Below are positions 12,916-28,709 of a DNA stretch of 31,859 nt, one piece after another. The stretch is taken from contig JAULBX010009327.1 of assembly GCA_032358255.1 (NCBI GenBank), positions 1-31,859 of the forward strand, in the 5' to 3' direction. Below the pieces are notes generated by a model. The model saw only the letters and a list, made by a program, of their open reading frames with translations. It was not told where the DNA came from and made no database searches. The position numbers and the translations under genes were made by a program. The first letter of the stretch is position 1. Each line of letters opens with the position of its first letter. This stretch comes from Heterotrichella gracilis (taxonomy: Eukaryota > Sar > Xanthophyceae > Tribonematales > Xanthonemataceae).

Positions 12916-15548
12916 ATGTCTGACCCAGCATCCACGTCTTACGAGTGTCAGATATGTGGCAAGCCTGTTGCATCACCCCTGTTGTGTGGTGGGTGCGGTG
13001 CCATGCTGTACTGTTCGCACCACCACCTGCAGCAACACTGGGACGGGGGGCATCACGAGGAGTGTGGGCGGATGCAGCAGCAGATGGGCCGAGCAAATGT
13101 GAGTTTTAGTTAATTTTAAGGCTGAAACCATAGCTCGAGCGGTGTTTTGCAGCATTTGTGGATTCCATATGCACGCGTTGGGTTGGCCCTAGGCACCTTG
13201 CTTGTTGCATCATATCTTCAAAAGCGCGCTCGTTTTACGTCCTGATAATAATCTATACCTCTGCAATTTCTGAAACTAACGTTTGCCCTTGATTTTGTGT
13301 TGCAGGAGCTCAGGTCATTCCCATTTGACTTCACGCCCCTAACCACCACCTCGGTATGCCACAACTTGCACCCACCCTTGGCCTGTCATGCACTGGCACG
13401 CTCTCCAAAGCCCCGCTTTCTGACCTTGTGACATGCACTGTCGCAAATATATGCAAGCAAAGCCCCAAAGCCTGGCGTCATCGCTGGGCGAGGACCCGCC
13501 AATGACATCAGCACCGGACTGCTTTTCCACCCGGCGGGCACCGCCACAGCCCCGGTCTGACCTCCCTAATCCCTAATCCCTCCCCCACCCCGCAGCTAGA
13601 AGACCACGTCACCGACACATGCCACGTGCTGGAGTCCTTGGGGGTGCATGGGGCGCCCCTGTGGCTGCGGGAGTGCAGGTGCTGCGCGCCAGGCGAGTCA
13701 GCGCACCAGCCCTGGGGTGCGCTGGGGCAGAAGCTGCTGATGCAGCTGGCGGAACCCCAAGAGGGGGTAAAGCAGCTGCGCATGAGGACAGAGCAGCTGC
13801 AGGGCTTGTGGGGATTGGGTCCCGGGGAGGCGCCACGCTTCCTTTGCACGGTGAGGCATCGCATGCTCGGATGCAGTGCGAATCGGCGGTGTACGCACGA
13901 TGACTGGCAGTCTGGTCATGTTGACTTGGTAGATTGATGACGTTGTGTGAAATCCTTATCATGTCAGTCAGATACCCTACACTTGCGGTCATAGTGCAGC
14001 TGGTTGGCTGCATGCTTGATTTTATTCGAATGCAGCCATGACCGCAAATCAACCTGACATGGAGGGGGTTGGGCTTGCATGAGAGGCCTGGAACAATACG
14101 GTGCGCCTTCCCTTATTCCTTCCAAGTTACCTTGTCCTCCGTGGTACCATCCACGATACAGTTTCATGCGGCCGCAGGTGCAGGGGGAGGGCGATATATG
14201 CACCGCTGACAGTTGGACCTCATATTACCGCCTCAGACACTTGCCGCTCTCATCGCCAGCAGGCAAGTCACAATCACAATCGCAAAATGTACAGCTACAA
14301 TTACAATCACAGGCATAGGGTAATCGGTATTATTACTGAATCCTATGTCCTTTTCAGAGAATCATCGTTCGATCTGAATGACCCCTTTACCCCTGTGTAT
14401 GATGTGCAGCCCTGCTCCTACACGCCCCCCTCACCATCTACCACGCCATAACCACCCTGCTCCTACCGCACCCACCACCCACCCCCCACCACCGCCCACC
14501 ATCCGCCAGTTCCACATCCACCCCTCAGCCAATCACCATCCACCTCCTGGGTCCTCAGCATGAGCTGGATCAGTGGCCAATCCTGTTTGAGCTCCAATGC
14601 CTGCTGCTGGGGTGCGAAATTTCGCTGCATTTGATTGGTCCCCATGTGCCGGAGGGCCTGGATGGTGTTGATGTGGCGGTGGAGAGGGGGAGTGGGGTGT
14701 GTGGGTGCCACTGTGGGCAAGGGCAGCCAGGGGGGTGGGATGGCAAGGGAAGGAAATCTACGGCCCAGGCAGCAGTAATAGTACCTGATCAGCAGCAATT
14801 TCAGGGGGAAATGGCCCACGATGCGCAACCACACAGCTGTCAATCAGGTGACCCACAGGCGGAAGGCAACAGCACTCGCAGCCAAGGCGCACATGGCGAT
14901 TATGGTCAGATTCCCACACACAATGGGGAGCCGCCGCAAACCCACCATGCCACACCCACATCCCAGGAACCGCAACCCAGCACCACCCAGCAGCATCCCC
15001 TCGACCACCACCCACCCTTCCACATCCACTTCCACCGCGGCACTTACCACCAGCGCCACCATCATGTCACCGCCCACCACGGGGCCCCTCACCTAGTTGT
15101 GGCGCTCAACGCGGGGCTGGCGGCCTACCCCTCATGGATCTCAACCCTGCAGCTCATGGCACACACGAACAGCAGCGCAGATGGCATCACAGATGTCCCT
15201 GCACGGCCAAATTTCAGCCAACTGCAGGCGGGTGGTGACGCAAGTGGCACGCTTGGGAATGGGGCGCAGGTCCCGGGGTCAGCTTCGAAGGTCCCAGGTT
15301 TGACCCAGCAGGTCCCAGGTTTGATTCCACTGGGGATTCCCCGCGTCCCCTGGGTGTTCACCGACTACTGCGAGGAAGCTGCGCTGCGCGCGCTGGAGGT
15401 GGTGCGCGGGGTGGTGCCCGGCGGGTGCGCGCTGGTGCTGCCGGTGGGTCCCAACCCCTTCAGGAAGCCCGTCAGCTGCGCCACTGCGGACAACCGGCTG
15501 CCGTCCTACAGCAATGGGTTTGTGTTTGCTGTGACCGGCGCGGCATGA
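12916..15548 (+). CDS. MYND zinc finger protein with MSS51-like C-terminal domain
   Basis: Exons 12916-13098, 13306-13353, 13596-13850, 14178-14262 and 14410-15548 join in frame to 569 residues. Residues 11-50 are a MYND zinc finger with ligands C11, C14, C24, C27, C33, H46 and C50; the eighth position (37) is His where Cys is usual. From about 163 the protein follows the C-terminal domain found in MSS51-like MYND proteins: SWTSYYRLRHLPLSSP, LTIYHAITTL, ITIHLLGP, ISLHLIGP, LVVALNAGL-x5-SW, FTDYCEEAA, GPNPFRKP and LPSYSNGFVF. Yeast MSS51 acts in mitochondrial COX1 expression; the role of the algal relatives is not established, and no organelle signal is obvious here. Intron 4 is GC-AG (AG|GCAAGT). 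A Gln/His/Pro-rich insert at 14680-15050 and a short VPG-repeat at 15270-15330 interrupt the domain. It is head-to-head with the plastid-protein gene. Confidence 0.88.
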
Positions 15549-16696
15549 GCCACAGGCTTAGAAGTCGGGACCGGGTTGGGGCTTGGCTTATGCTCCGGAG
15601 ATTGAACCAGTACAATCAATCCTAGCTAGTGAAACATTGCAGACGCGCTAGTTGGCACGCGTCGTTATGGTAGTATTACCTGAACATTTGGATTTTGTTG
15701 TGTCAATATTACTTGCTCAAGAGAGAATGGATTATGCGACTCCATAGAGATTTGTTACTGATTATATTGACAACTTGTAGGACGTGTACACATCATTGTT
15801 CTTGAAGGACACAACAAAACCTCCGACCTCGGCAGCAAACACTGTGCCGCACTAGGCTAGCTTCTTTTACTCTGTTTGACACTTTCAAAATTTGCCAGAA
15901 TGATGTGGCTGCCGGTAACATTTTGGCCAGTGGCCCCCTATCTCAGATAACTCTGCCTTGCTTCGCTCCTTTATACTTCTTTCGTTTTTCTATTTTGTTT
16001 GATTATATTTGCTGGCGTGAAATCTTCCATGTCATCAATGTCTCAGCTGCTGCAGCTCCATGCGTTCAGTGAATGATCATCAGGCTCTGAGCTGAGTCAG
16101 CAAGCGGCAGCCGCTCGCAGTGTGCAATGCATTATGGTCAGTCTGACTCAGCGATATGGTCAGCCTTCAATTAGTCATGAGGAAAGGGTTACAATCAGTC
16201 CATAATGATTGATTCAAGGCTAAGCGGCTGGCAAACTGAGGGGCTCAGTGGTGGTCACTGGACTCAATGGTCACGGGACTCAATTTCCACAGCGCATGGC
16301 CATGCTGCTGATCAAATCATATTGATTGAATCAACTGCCAACGCCGCCATGCGGACCCCTGGTGGATTGCTGCCCAGTGAAGAAAATAAATGTTGAATAG
16401 TCGTTGCATGCAACCTCCTCTACGCTCTTTTCTCGATCCAGTGCGGATGCAGAGCGAATGGGCTTCTGTTTTGGGTCACACTGCAACCCCCTAACAGGGC
16501 GTTGCAGCCTATAATCAAGTGCTGAAAGTGCGAAAAACTGTCAGGTGGCAGGGTGAAGCGCCCACAATTGACTGGCATGTGGCCCAGCGCTGCGCCCAGC
16601 CCCCCAACCAAACACCGCGGCGCCGCTCCGCCCTGCGGCAGAGATGGCACCGCCACAAAAACTGCTCTGCCGGCAAGGCTCCTTCCCAGACCCCGC
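15549..16696. other. Intergenic region between convergent MYND and BiP genes
   Basis: No gene is supported. Both neighbouring genes end here, so much of it should be 3' UTR. A minus-strand TGTAA (16189-16193) suits BiP. No plus-strand TGTAA was found after the MYND stop. The stretch 16060-16330 is rich in TCAG/CTGA and TGATTGA words without a clear repeat unit. Confidence 0.5.
16189..16193 (-). terminator. Candidate TGTAA poly(A) signal of BiP gene
   Basis: TGTAA on the minus strand about 500 bases after the BiP stop. It would give a long but not unusual algal 3' UTR. Confidence 0.35.
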
Positions 16697-21203
<4,507 letters not shown>

Positions 21204-21529
21204 GCCCGACTAGTTTGATCCAAGGCGCTTTGAGCGAAAATCTGCAACCAAGACGTAAGGCAATCAGAGGTTGGAGACATCTGCGAAATAAGTTTCCACC
21301 GATGAAGGCCAGCAAGAAGGACAGAGTTGCCAGGACAAGGTTCATTGAACGACAATGCACCCAAAATTGCACAGCTCACTCAATACTTGATAGCGTCTAT
21401 CGAAGTTGGATTCCGTGCAACAAAGGGAAAGATTGTTCAATTCGACCCTCAGCTACAACTTGCACTTACCCACAGCACCGATCACTGTGTGAACTGCAAC
21501 CAATCTGCTTGCTGGCGGCAGATGCGTGG

Positions 21530-21543
21530 CTCTAGAAGCTTCA
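21530..21543. promoter_or_regulatory. Candidate heat-shock element upstream of BiP
   Basis: The palindrome TCTAGAAGCTTCA contains the inverted pair GAA-nn-TTC with a partial third unit, the core arrangement bound by heat-shock factor. It lies about 330 bases upstream of the BiP start. Hsp70 genes are commonly controlled by such elements, but BiP is often driven by the unfolded-protein response instead, and no ERSE (CCAAT-N9-CCACG) was found. Confidence 0.35.
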
Positions 21544-22302
21544 CTCTGTTTTGATGGCGAACGCTGCAAACGATCTCAGGTATTCTCCAATAGTGCGAAG
21601 TGTGCACGAGTGCAACTCACAAACGAGACAATCTCAGGCTGTTGCGACTGCTATTGGCGAGCCCTCCAGAGTCTTCGCGTTATATGGTGCATCGATGGTG
21701 GTGTTTGCACCCTGCCAAGTGGCGCCAGCAAAGTTGTGTTGTTTCCTGCGCTGTGATTGGCTGAGGCGGTCACATGGGCTGTGGAAGCCTCCCCTCGTTT
21801 TCACAACTGTGATGTGCCTGCTTGCACTTTGCCAAGTGGAAATTGGGCCCAATTTTTGGCTTTCGAGGGTTGTTGACTGGAATTTCAGCATTTCTTCTCT
21901 GGAAAAAGGCAAGCACTCATGGCTGTGCTCATACCCTACAGCCAAATTGCTTTACCAGTGGCTCAGTTCATTAACGTTAGATAGGAAATGAAAAGAAAAT
22001 GAAAAGTGATTGAAAGAACATGAACACGAAAAAGAAAGGAAGGCAGTGGCAAGGACAATACACAGCTTAAAAGCAATACAAAACTGTATTAGCAATGCAG
22101 GTAAGATTGTATGGGAACAACAAATGGAACCAACGCAACTGTTTATCACACCTGCCACTTGCTGGAGCCGCGTGGTATGTGCAAGATTTGGTCCTTTCCT
22201 TGAAATTATTATTGACTGTACACTGTAATGGTACTGGGCTACTAACCATAGCCCTGCCCACGCGTGGGATACACAACTGACTAGACACCAAAACAAGGAA
22301 AA

Positions 22303-22307
22303 TTACA
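22303..22307 (-). terminator. Candidate TGTAA poly(A) signal of the left mTERF-like gene
   Basis: TGTAA on the minus strand about 275 bases after the stop at 22580. Confidence 0.35.
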
Positions 22308-23321
22308 AGGCACAGCAGACACCGGGAAACCGCTAAGCACTCTCAGGATATGGGGTGCTGCAAGATCCACCGAAAGGTCTACAGTGGTCCCTCACAAATG
22401 CCAACAAATGCATGAATGTCACAACCATCCGTTGCTGCCCAATGCCCCCGCGTCGCCTCCCCATCCCTCCTCCAATATTGCAGCACCATCCGCCACCACC
22501 ACCGGCTCTCAACACCCACTTCTCAGCACCAACCCACCAACAAGAACCATCCACCCTCACCCGCCTCCCCATGATGCCTTCATCCTCCAGCTACGCTGCC
22601 AGGCGCCCCAACCTCAAGCCCCCGCACAAACTCCTCGTACTCCGCCAGCCCCACCCCCATTTCTTCGCAGAATTCCTCGTCACTCCCCTTGATAATTAGC
22701 TTGGTGAGCACCCGCCTCGAGATCTTACTCCGAAACACATCCAGCTTCCCGAGTGAACGCGCAAAGCGCCGCCGTTGGATGTCTTGGGCAGACAGTACCG
22801 GGGCTGGCATGGTTTTGTTGAGGTGGCTGACAAAGTTGGCCAGGATGTGCTCTGTTGAAAGCCCAATTTGCTTCATGTACTCAATGCGACCATGCAGCCT
22901 CTTTGGCTTCCAAGCAAACACATCAACTGTGTCAAAACGGTATGTATAATCAACAAAAACAATTAGTATTTTGCCTGACAACCCTCTAAGATATATACAG
23001 GTTCAAAATAAGTTATTAAATAACTATGCAGCCAGCCCTTGAGCAGATAGCAACGAGAAAGCCACTGGCTTCTCATCCTCTGCAATTCTCCCTGCCATGA
23101 ATTCATTACCTGCCACAACAATCGTCCTTGCTGCTTCCTGGCGGCTGCAGCCCAGGATTTGGCAAAAGGCAGCGTAGGTTTGGTCCACCTTGTCCATGCT
23201 GGTGTCCTGGGGCCTAAAGAGGGCAAAGCTGTTTTTCAAGGCTACTGCCAGGTCCTGCTGAGGCACCCCCTGTGCCACCATCCAGGCAACCACCTGTGAA
23301 TAGGAGGAATAGTTTCCTGAA

Positions 23322-23402
23322 TTGATGATAAATAAACATGACAATGATAATGGTAATGATAATGATACTGATAATAGGCAACAACAAATGACAATAATGA
23401 GC
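23322..23402. repeat. AATGAT-rich simple repeat in the left mTERF gene
   Basis: Imperfect GATAAT/AATGAT hexamers fill part of the intron that separates 23545 from 23293. This intron is missing from the right mTERF copy. Confidence 0.7.
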
Positions 23403-24513
23403 ACCCCGCCGCGGCCAAACTTAACAGCATGCTGGCAAGGGGCGGCACCCCTGCCGTGGAGAATTGATGAGCATGCACACCCACATGCAGAAAAATCAGG
23501 TACACAGGAAAATGTCTAATGTAATCCCGGGGATGACACCCACCTTCTGGCAGGCCTCAAAGCTGAGCCCGTGGATGCCTGGTGAGGCCCACAAGGTGCG
23601 CAACATGTCCTCGCGGGAAAAGCCCAAATCGTGCTCCATCCAGCGGAGCTTGGAGGCGATGGTGTCGTAGCTTGCGACCACCACGGGCCGCGCAAACATC
23701 ATGCTCGGAGGTAATCCGCGTTCATGTGCTCTGCGAGAAGCTGGAAAGCCGGCATCACATCGGTGACTGCCAGGCTGGGCTGGCGCTGCATGAGGTCCCC
23801 GATGTGGGACGGCTGAAACCCTAAACCCTTGAGGGCCTCCAGGTCGTGCACCAGGGTCACTGTGTCGATGAGCAGGAGCAAGGGCTCGGAGGCGCATACC
23901 CACTTAGGGTTTCTGTGTCAGCGAAGTATGCTGATAGGACCTTCATGTTGGGCGCCACCCTCCCGCCAACTACCGTGCGGTGCTGGGGATCCCAGCCCAT
24001 CATCATCTTCTCCATGTGCTCTTGGGTGAAGCCCGCGTTCTGGAGGGCCTGGAGGAAGGACCTCACACGCCCTTCGCTGCTGGTGACGCCTTGCTTCTGC
24101 AGGTTGCTGTGCAGGGTGCTGAAACTGGCCAAGAGAAAGGTGCGGGGGGCGTTGTTGGCAGGGGTGGGGTGAGGGGCCGGGGCGGCAGGGGTGGGTTGGG
24201 GGGAGGTCTTGACAGGCGTGGTGGCACCTGCCCGCATGCGTGGGTGGAGCACCTGCGGTGAGGTCAAGGGTCAAAGATTAGGGTAAGCATCAAACAGGTG
24301 GACAGCACTGTGCAACGCACCATGTGGGCAAGTCCGCCAGTCATCACAAGCCCTAAACCCTACACCCTGAACAGCGTAGTTGGGTGTTTTGTGTACCCTC
24401 ACCCTATGTTCCACGGCCATGGCGTGGAGACGAATTACTTATTTCGGACGTGGTCCAAGTGCTTGGGGTAGGCCCAGAAGCAACGGACAGGGTCATGGGT
24501 TGACCGAACAGTG

Positions 24514-24553
24514 TTTAGGGTTTAGGGTTTAGGGTTTAGGGTTTAGGGTTTAG
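24514..24553. repeat. Interstitial telomere-type tract, five and a half TTTAGGG units
   Basis: Five perfect TTTAGGG units plus TTTAG form the longest such tract in the window. It lies inside intron 1 of the left mTERF-like gene. Shorter tracts of the same kind occur near 2120, 4722, 6715, 8130, 10930, 17065, 24355, 27430, 31020 and 31120. TTTAGGG is the telomere repeat of plants and several green algae. Confidence 0.95.
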
Positions 24554-24959
24554 CGTGAAGAAGCATGTGTGATGTTGGTGGGATAGCGGGTGCATGAGCG
24601 ACAAGGCAGCATACAACCCCAGGTGGTGTGAGTGGTACACGTGTGAGTGGGTTTGGACAGGTCAAACCTTACTGGCAAGTACCAGGTGGGGCTATGCATG
24701 TGCATGCTATCCAGCAGGGTCGAGGGTCTGTGCATGGAGCACCCACTGTGCTGCAGGGTTGAGTGCACGTGCTTACCTGGTGAGGTTTGACCCTGGGTTG
24801 CACAAAAAGCCGCGGCTGCACCCCTCTCCTCCTATTGGCTTCTAAAGTCACCAGCGGAGCGAGCCTTTTGAATGCATGCGTGATGCCAGAGGGTGGCCAG
24901 CCAGAACGGCTGTGGCTAGTAGGGTGGCTGGCCACAACGGATGCGGCTGGGGCTTGCAT

Positions 24960-25988
24960 ATGGGTGCTGTCGCAGAGTTGCAAGACTGGGCTGTTGCTCG
25001 ATTGGACTGCTGGGTGGTTCATATCACCCTCCGCACAGGCTCAGGTGGTTACTTGAACGTCATGCAGTAACCAAGTAGAAGGGGGGGCACAATAATGATG
25101 AACCGCGCAGACACGAGAGCACTATTGATACCTGAATTGCGGCTGCTTGTATGCCTCCAGCCTTTCAACGCCTGGACAACATGTGCATGCATGCAAACGC
25201 ACACAGCTTACAAAACCCTCCAAAACCCTAGAAGATAAAAGCAATTAACTTAATTCACCTGGTTATGCCTGCCCATCCCATGCAACCAAAGCTCGGGTAT
25301 CCTTGCACTGGTGATTTGGAACCTGCTTCACTAATGGTGACTGTTGTGCCTTGCACCTATTGAAGGTTTTGGATTACACGACCGTCACGGTTGAGATCTT
25401 AGGGTAAATAGACCACCCTCATCATGGTGTTCTCGTCACTGTGACACACGGCACAGCTTATTCTTATATAATCGTTTACTTGAACGCATGAATACAAACC
25501 TGCATATGACAGACAACTTGCTAGTCAGACAATAAACCTGCCTGGTCCAACCTGCACAGTGGTTGACGGATGTCGTGAACATAAATTAAAAACTGAAGGA
25601 AAAAGGAAAGAAATTATGCCCAAGGCGTGGATACATACATAGCTCAGAAGAGTAATACAACAACGTGACAACATTGGAAGGTGTTTTGCCAGAAACGGTT
25701 GAAACCTACAAACTGATGAAAGCGTTTCTAAACAGACAAGCAAAAAGACAGTCACAAAAGGATATGTGCGTCCAGTACTTTGCCATGCTATAGTGAAAAA
25801 TGCCCTCTAGCGTCCGCACCCCTTGAACATACAAGTCAAAAATGTTCCCACCAGGTATGGTAATCATGGCGACAAAGAGCACCCCTCACAGGCTCAAGCG
25901 CCTCTCCCTATGCCCCCCCACACTCTGCTGCACCCACGACCACACCCACCGCCACCATGATGCCCCTTGCCCCTCCCTCTCTATTAAA
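24960..25988. other. Spacer between the two mTERF-like genes
   Basis: No gene is supported. It holds the 3' flank of the right copy and the promoter side of the left copy. A minus-strand TGTAA lies at 25208-25212, about 780 bases after the right copy's stop. Open frames are short and unrecognised. Confidence 0.5.
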
Positions 25989-28010
25989 TCATGCGTCCGC
26001 TGCACTGACATCCACCTCAGACCCCAGCCCCAGCCCCTCCACATATTCTTCGTACACTGCCACATCCACGCCCAGCTTCTTGCAGTATGCCTTGCCTGTC
26101 CATTTGAACAGTTGGTAGCTCAGCAGCTGCCCTTCCGCATCCCGGAATAAGTCCAGTTTCCCGCATGCCACCGCGAACCGGTACCTGGGCATCAGCAGCG
26201 TGGCCAGGCTACTGTTGAGGTGGGTGACAGGGTACTTCAAGATCTGCTCCTTTGGTACACCTATGCTCTTGAGGTACTCCAAGCACTCCAGCAAGGCCTT
26301 CGGGTTGGCGCCAAGCCACTGCCCCCAGTTGGTGATGAGCGTTGCTACCTCCTCGCTGCTGCAGCCCACTGACCCGCAGAACAGAGTGTAGTTTCGATCC
26401 AGCTTCCCCAGGCTCGAGGCGCAGAGCGCGGGGCTATTAGCGATGCACTGCGCCAGCTTGTGTGCAGGCACCCCCTTTGATGTCATCCAGGCAACAACCC
26501 CCTGGCACGCCTCCAAGCTGCGCCCGTGGAACCCCGGGTGCTTCTTTAAGATCCGCCCAATCTGGTCCTTGGTAAAGCCCAAGTTGTGCTCCATCCACTG
26601 GATTACGGAGGCCAGGGTGTTATACCCCCTCATCATGTTGGGCTGCTTGGACCCCATCTCCCGGAGGCGAGAAGGGTCCACGTAGGTTGCCAGCAGGTTG
26701 AATGCTGGTACAGCATCGGAGACTGACGCTACGCTGGGTTGGCGCCGAACCATGTCCCCAACCTGGGCGGGGGAAAACCCTAAACCCTCTAACCCCTCCA
26801 GATTGTGCGCCAGGGGCTCTGTCGGGCTGTGCAGTAGCGAGGGGTAGGAGGCGAATACCTTCTTCAGGGCTTCTCGGTCCGCTATGTATCGCGATAGCAC
26901 CTCCATGTTGGGCGCTACCCTCCCACCATCTGTGTGGCAAAAGTGCGACCACTTGCTGATCATCTTTGTTGCATGTGCATGGGTGAAGCCCGCCTCCTGG
27001 AGGGCCTGGAGGAAGGACCGCACACGCTCTTCGTTGCTGGTGACACCTCTCTCCTGGATGGCGAGGTACAGGGTCCGGAAGTGCTTCAGAATGAGGCCTT
27101 GGTGCGGGTGGGAGGAGGGGGGGACGGGGTTGACAGGGGTAGAAGTGGGGCCGGGGGCGGCAGAGGCGGTGTGGGGGGCGGGGTGGGCAGGTGTGGTGGA
27201 AGGGGCAGATGGTGAGGCGGGGGAGGGGTGGGGACCTTGGTGCAGGTCGGGACTGTGGGGGCTCGGGACTTCAGGGGTGGTGTGGGGATCGGGGTCTGAA
27301 GGGGCGGTGTCGGACCAGGCGCGTGTGTGCAGCGCCTGCGGAGCGAGGTCAAGGGTAAGTACGTAGGGTAAAGCTGAGATAGGTGGTGAGTGCAGCGCGG
27401 TGTACCTGTTGGGCAAGCCTCACCCCAGGCCCTAAACCCCAAACCGTAAACCCTAACATGTGTGCGTAGTGGCCTGCCTCACAAATGGTCCACAGCTATG
27501 GCTCGACCAACCAACCGTTCACACAGTGGGGGGCACAATGGGGCTCAGGATGTAGCAACAATGGTGGAAGCTTTCCCTTATGATCTCTACGCACCATGGG
27601 TTGGGCACATACATGACCAGTGAGGGAAGAGTCACAGTCTTTGCTGCTTGTGCTTACCCCTATGGTGCGTAAGGACCGCATAGTATGAGACATGGGGTGT
27701 GATGGGGGAGTGGTCATAGTGGTGGAAATGGAACAGCAAGTGCAAGAGACACGTCAGCATAAACCACTGGTGTGGTCTGCGTGTTGTGAATGAACGGAAA
27801 GCTTATATACTGGCGAGTGCACTTGAATAAGGCGGGGATTTGTAGGGTTATGCTCCCGAGGGGCGACACAACGGGAGGGTGGAGTGCTGTGCTTACATCG
27901 AGGAGATTTGCTCTGGGCTGCACTGATAGCTGTGCCTGAATTCCTCCCCTTCCCTTGAATGCTTGGGTCGCCAGCCGAGCTATCACTGATAGCCTTCTGT
28001 ATGCATGCAC
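25989..28010 (-). CDS. mTERF-like organelle regulator, right tandem copy
   Basis: Exon 2 (27335-25989) is one open frame of 448 residues. After about 80 residues of Pro/Ser/Thr-rich linker it consists of degenerate helical repeats with mTERF character: LGFSPAQVGDMVRRQPSV, LGFTKDQIGRILKKHPGF, SKGVPAHKLAQCIANSPAL, IGVPKEQILKYPV. A role in organelle transcription, RNA processing or translation follows from the family; the target is unknown. Upstream, 28010-27897 has the same place, frame, donor (GAT|GTAAGC) and similar residues (ARLATQAFKGR, LSVQPRANLLD) as exon 1 of the left copy and looks like a targeting presequence. However, this frame has no ATG before an upstream TAG near 28060, so the true start is unresolved: another exon, a non-AUG start, or a lost ATG. 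The left edge given is the stop; the right edge is a GTG in the frame. Linker residues in exon 2 are pure low complexity. Confidence 0.8.
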
Positions 28011-28709
28011 AGTGGGGTCGGGGAGTGCACAGCTGGCTCGTTTGAACTTATTGGCGAAGCCAAGACCCTATACATATGTATTGGGCGGGATCAACAGGTA
28101 GCATACTGTACAGACTGTCGGTAAGCGCTGAACTGCACGGAAGGCCAGCAGGCAAGTGTTCGTGTGCTAGATATCACCTGGGGCTCTTGTGCCCATGTTG
28201 CCAGGTGCTGTAGATACAAAGGGGGGAGCACACCCACAACGAAAGACAGACAACAAAGCAATAGCGACAGTGAGGACGCCTCACGCGGGTTACTTTCTAG
28301 CCCAGGCGTTGCGATACATCATGCATGCATGCAGGCCCAGATTGCGAGGGTTTTTGCTGCTGTCGAAACCCTACCTTAGGTTACTTGCAAAACCCTTGTA
28401 CAAGCCCTTGATCCTGAAAAGTACGGGAATCTCTTTCTTGCAGTTTAAAGCAGCATTCCAGCCCGCATGTCAGCCTGTGGTTGTACCTTATTTCCCAGCC
28501 AAACCCAAGGCTGGGAGTGGGATGCAGTTGTTCAGCACTTCGAAGAAAATTCAATTCCACCCACTGGCAGTGTGACAGCCTGTACGCGGCAAACAATTCT
28601 GCGGCAGCTCCCTCTGCTCCGACAATAACTGCCTCCCACCCCTGATCAGCTCCATCAGCTGCCACTGCACTGCTACCCTTCCCCTCGAGGAGCTCCTCTG
28701 GTTTTCAGG

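Larger units (their letters stand above)
21204..22579. promoter_or_regulatory. BiP promoter side and 3' flank of the left mTERF gene
   Basis: No gene is supported. The left part is upstream of BiP. The right part is downstream of the mTERF-like gene, with a minus-strand TGTAA at 22303-22307. CCAAT-type words occur at 21500-21505 and, on the minus strand, near 21757. An open frame from an ATG at 21554 to 21991 has no family resemblance and was not accepted. A TGCC-AAGTGG word recurs near 21712 and 21831. Confidence 0.45.
22580..24959 (-). pseudogene. mTERF-like gene, left tandem copy, with two frameshifts
   Basis: Organelle mTERF proteins are helical-repeat nucleic-acid binders acting on plastid or mitochondrial transcripts. 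Exon 1 (24959-24777) starts with ATG and encodes an Ala/Ser/Arg-rich presequence, then LFVQPRVKPHQ. Exon 2 starts at 24252 and runs through a Pro-rich linker into mTERF-type repeats. Compared with the right copy it has lost one base near 23905 (after ADTETLS) and one near 23707 (after NADYLR), so no single frame covers it. After the second shift the reading resumes with RWMEHDLGF and HGLSFEACQK to a donor at about 23545. Exons 23293-23110 and 22926-22580 then join in frame and end the protein at a site matching the right copy. The intact presequence and 3' exons suggest recent decay, a sequencing error, or unrecognised splicing; the pseudogene call is therefore tentative. Confidence 0.65.

Noticed and set aside
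14821..15096. Open frame of 91 codons overlapping the MYND gene
   Set aside because: It is a shifted reading of the Pro/His/Gln-rich insert; the other frame carries the conserved domain residues.
21551..21991. 146-codon plus-strand frame between BiP and the mTERF-like gene
   Set aside because: There is no recognised domain, the composition is unlike nearby exons, and it sits where the BiP promoter is expected. A real gene here cannot be excluded without transcripts.
24514..24553. A true chromosome end or telomere
   Set aside because: The tract is only about 40 bases, lies inside an intron with genes on both sides, and is one of many short interstitial tracts.
28381..28665. 95-codon minus-strand frame with an Ala/Gly-rich start
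   Set aside because: It lacks an ATG, has no convincing splice sites and no family resemblance.
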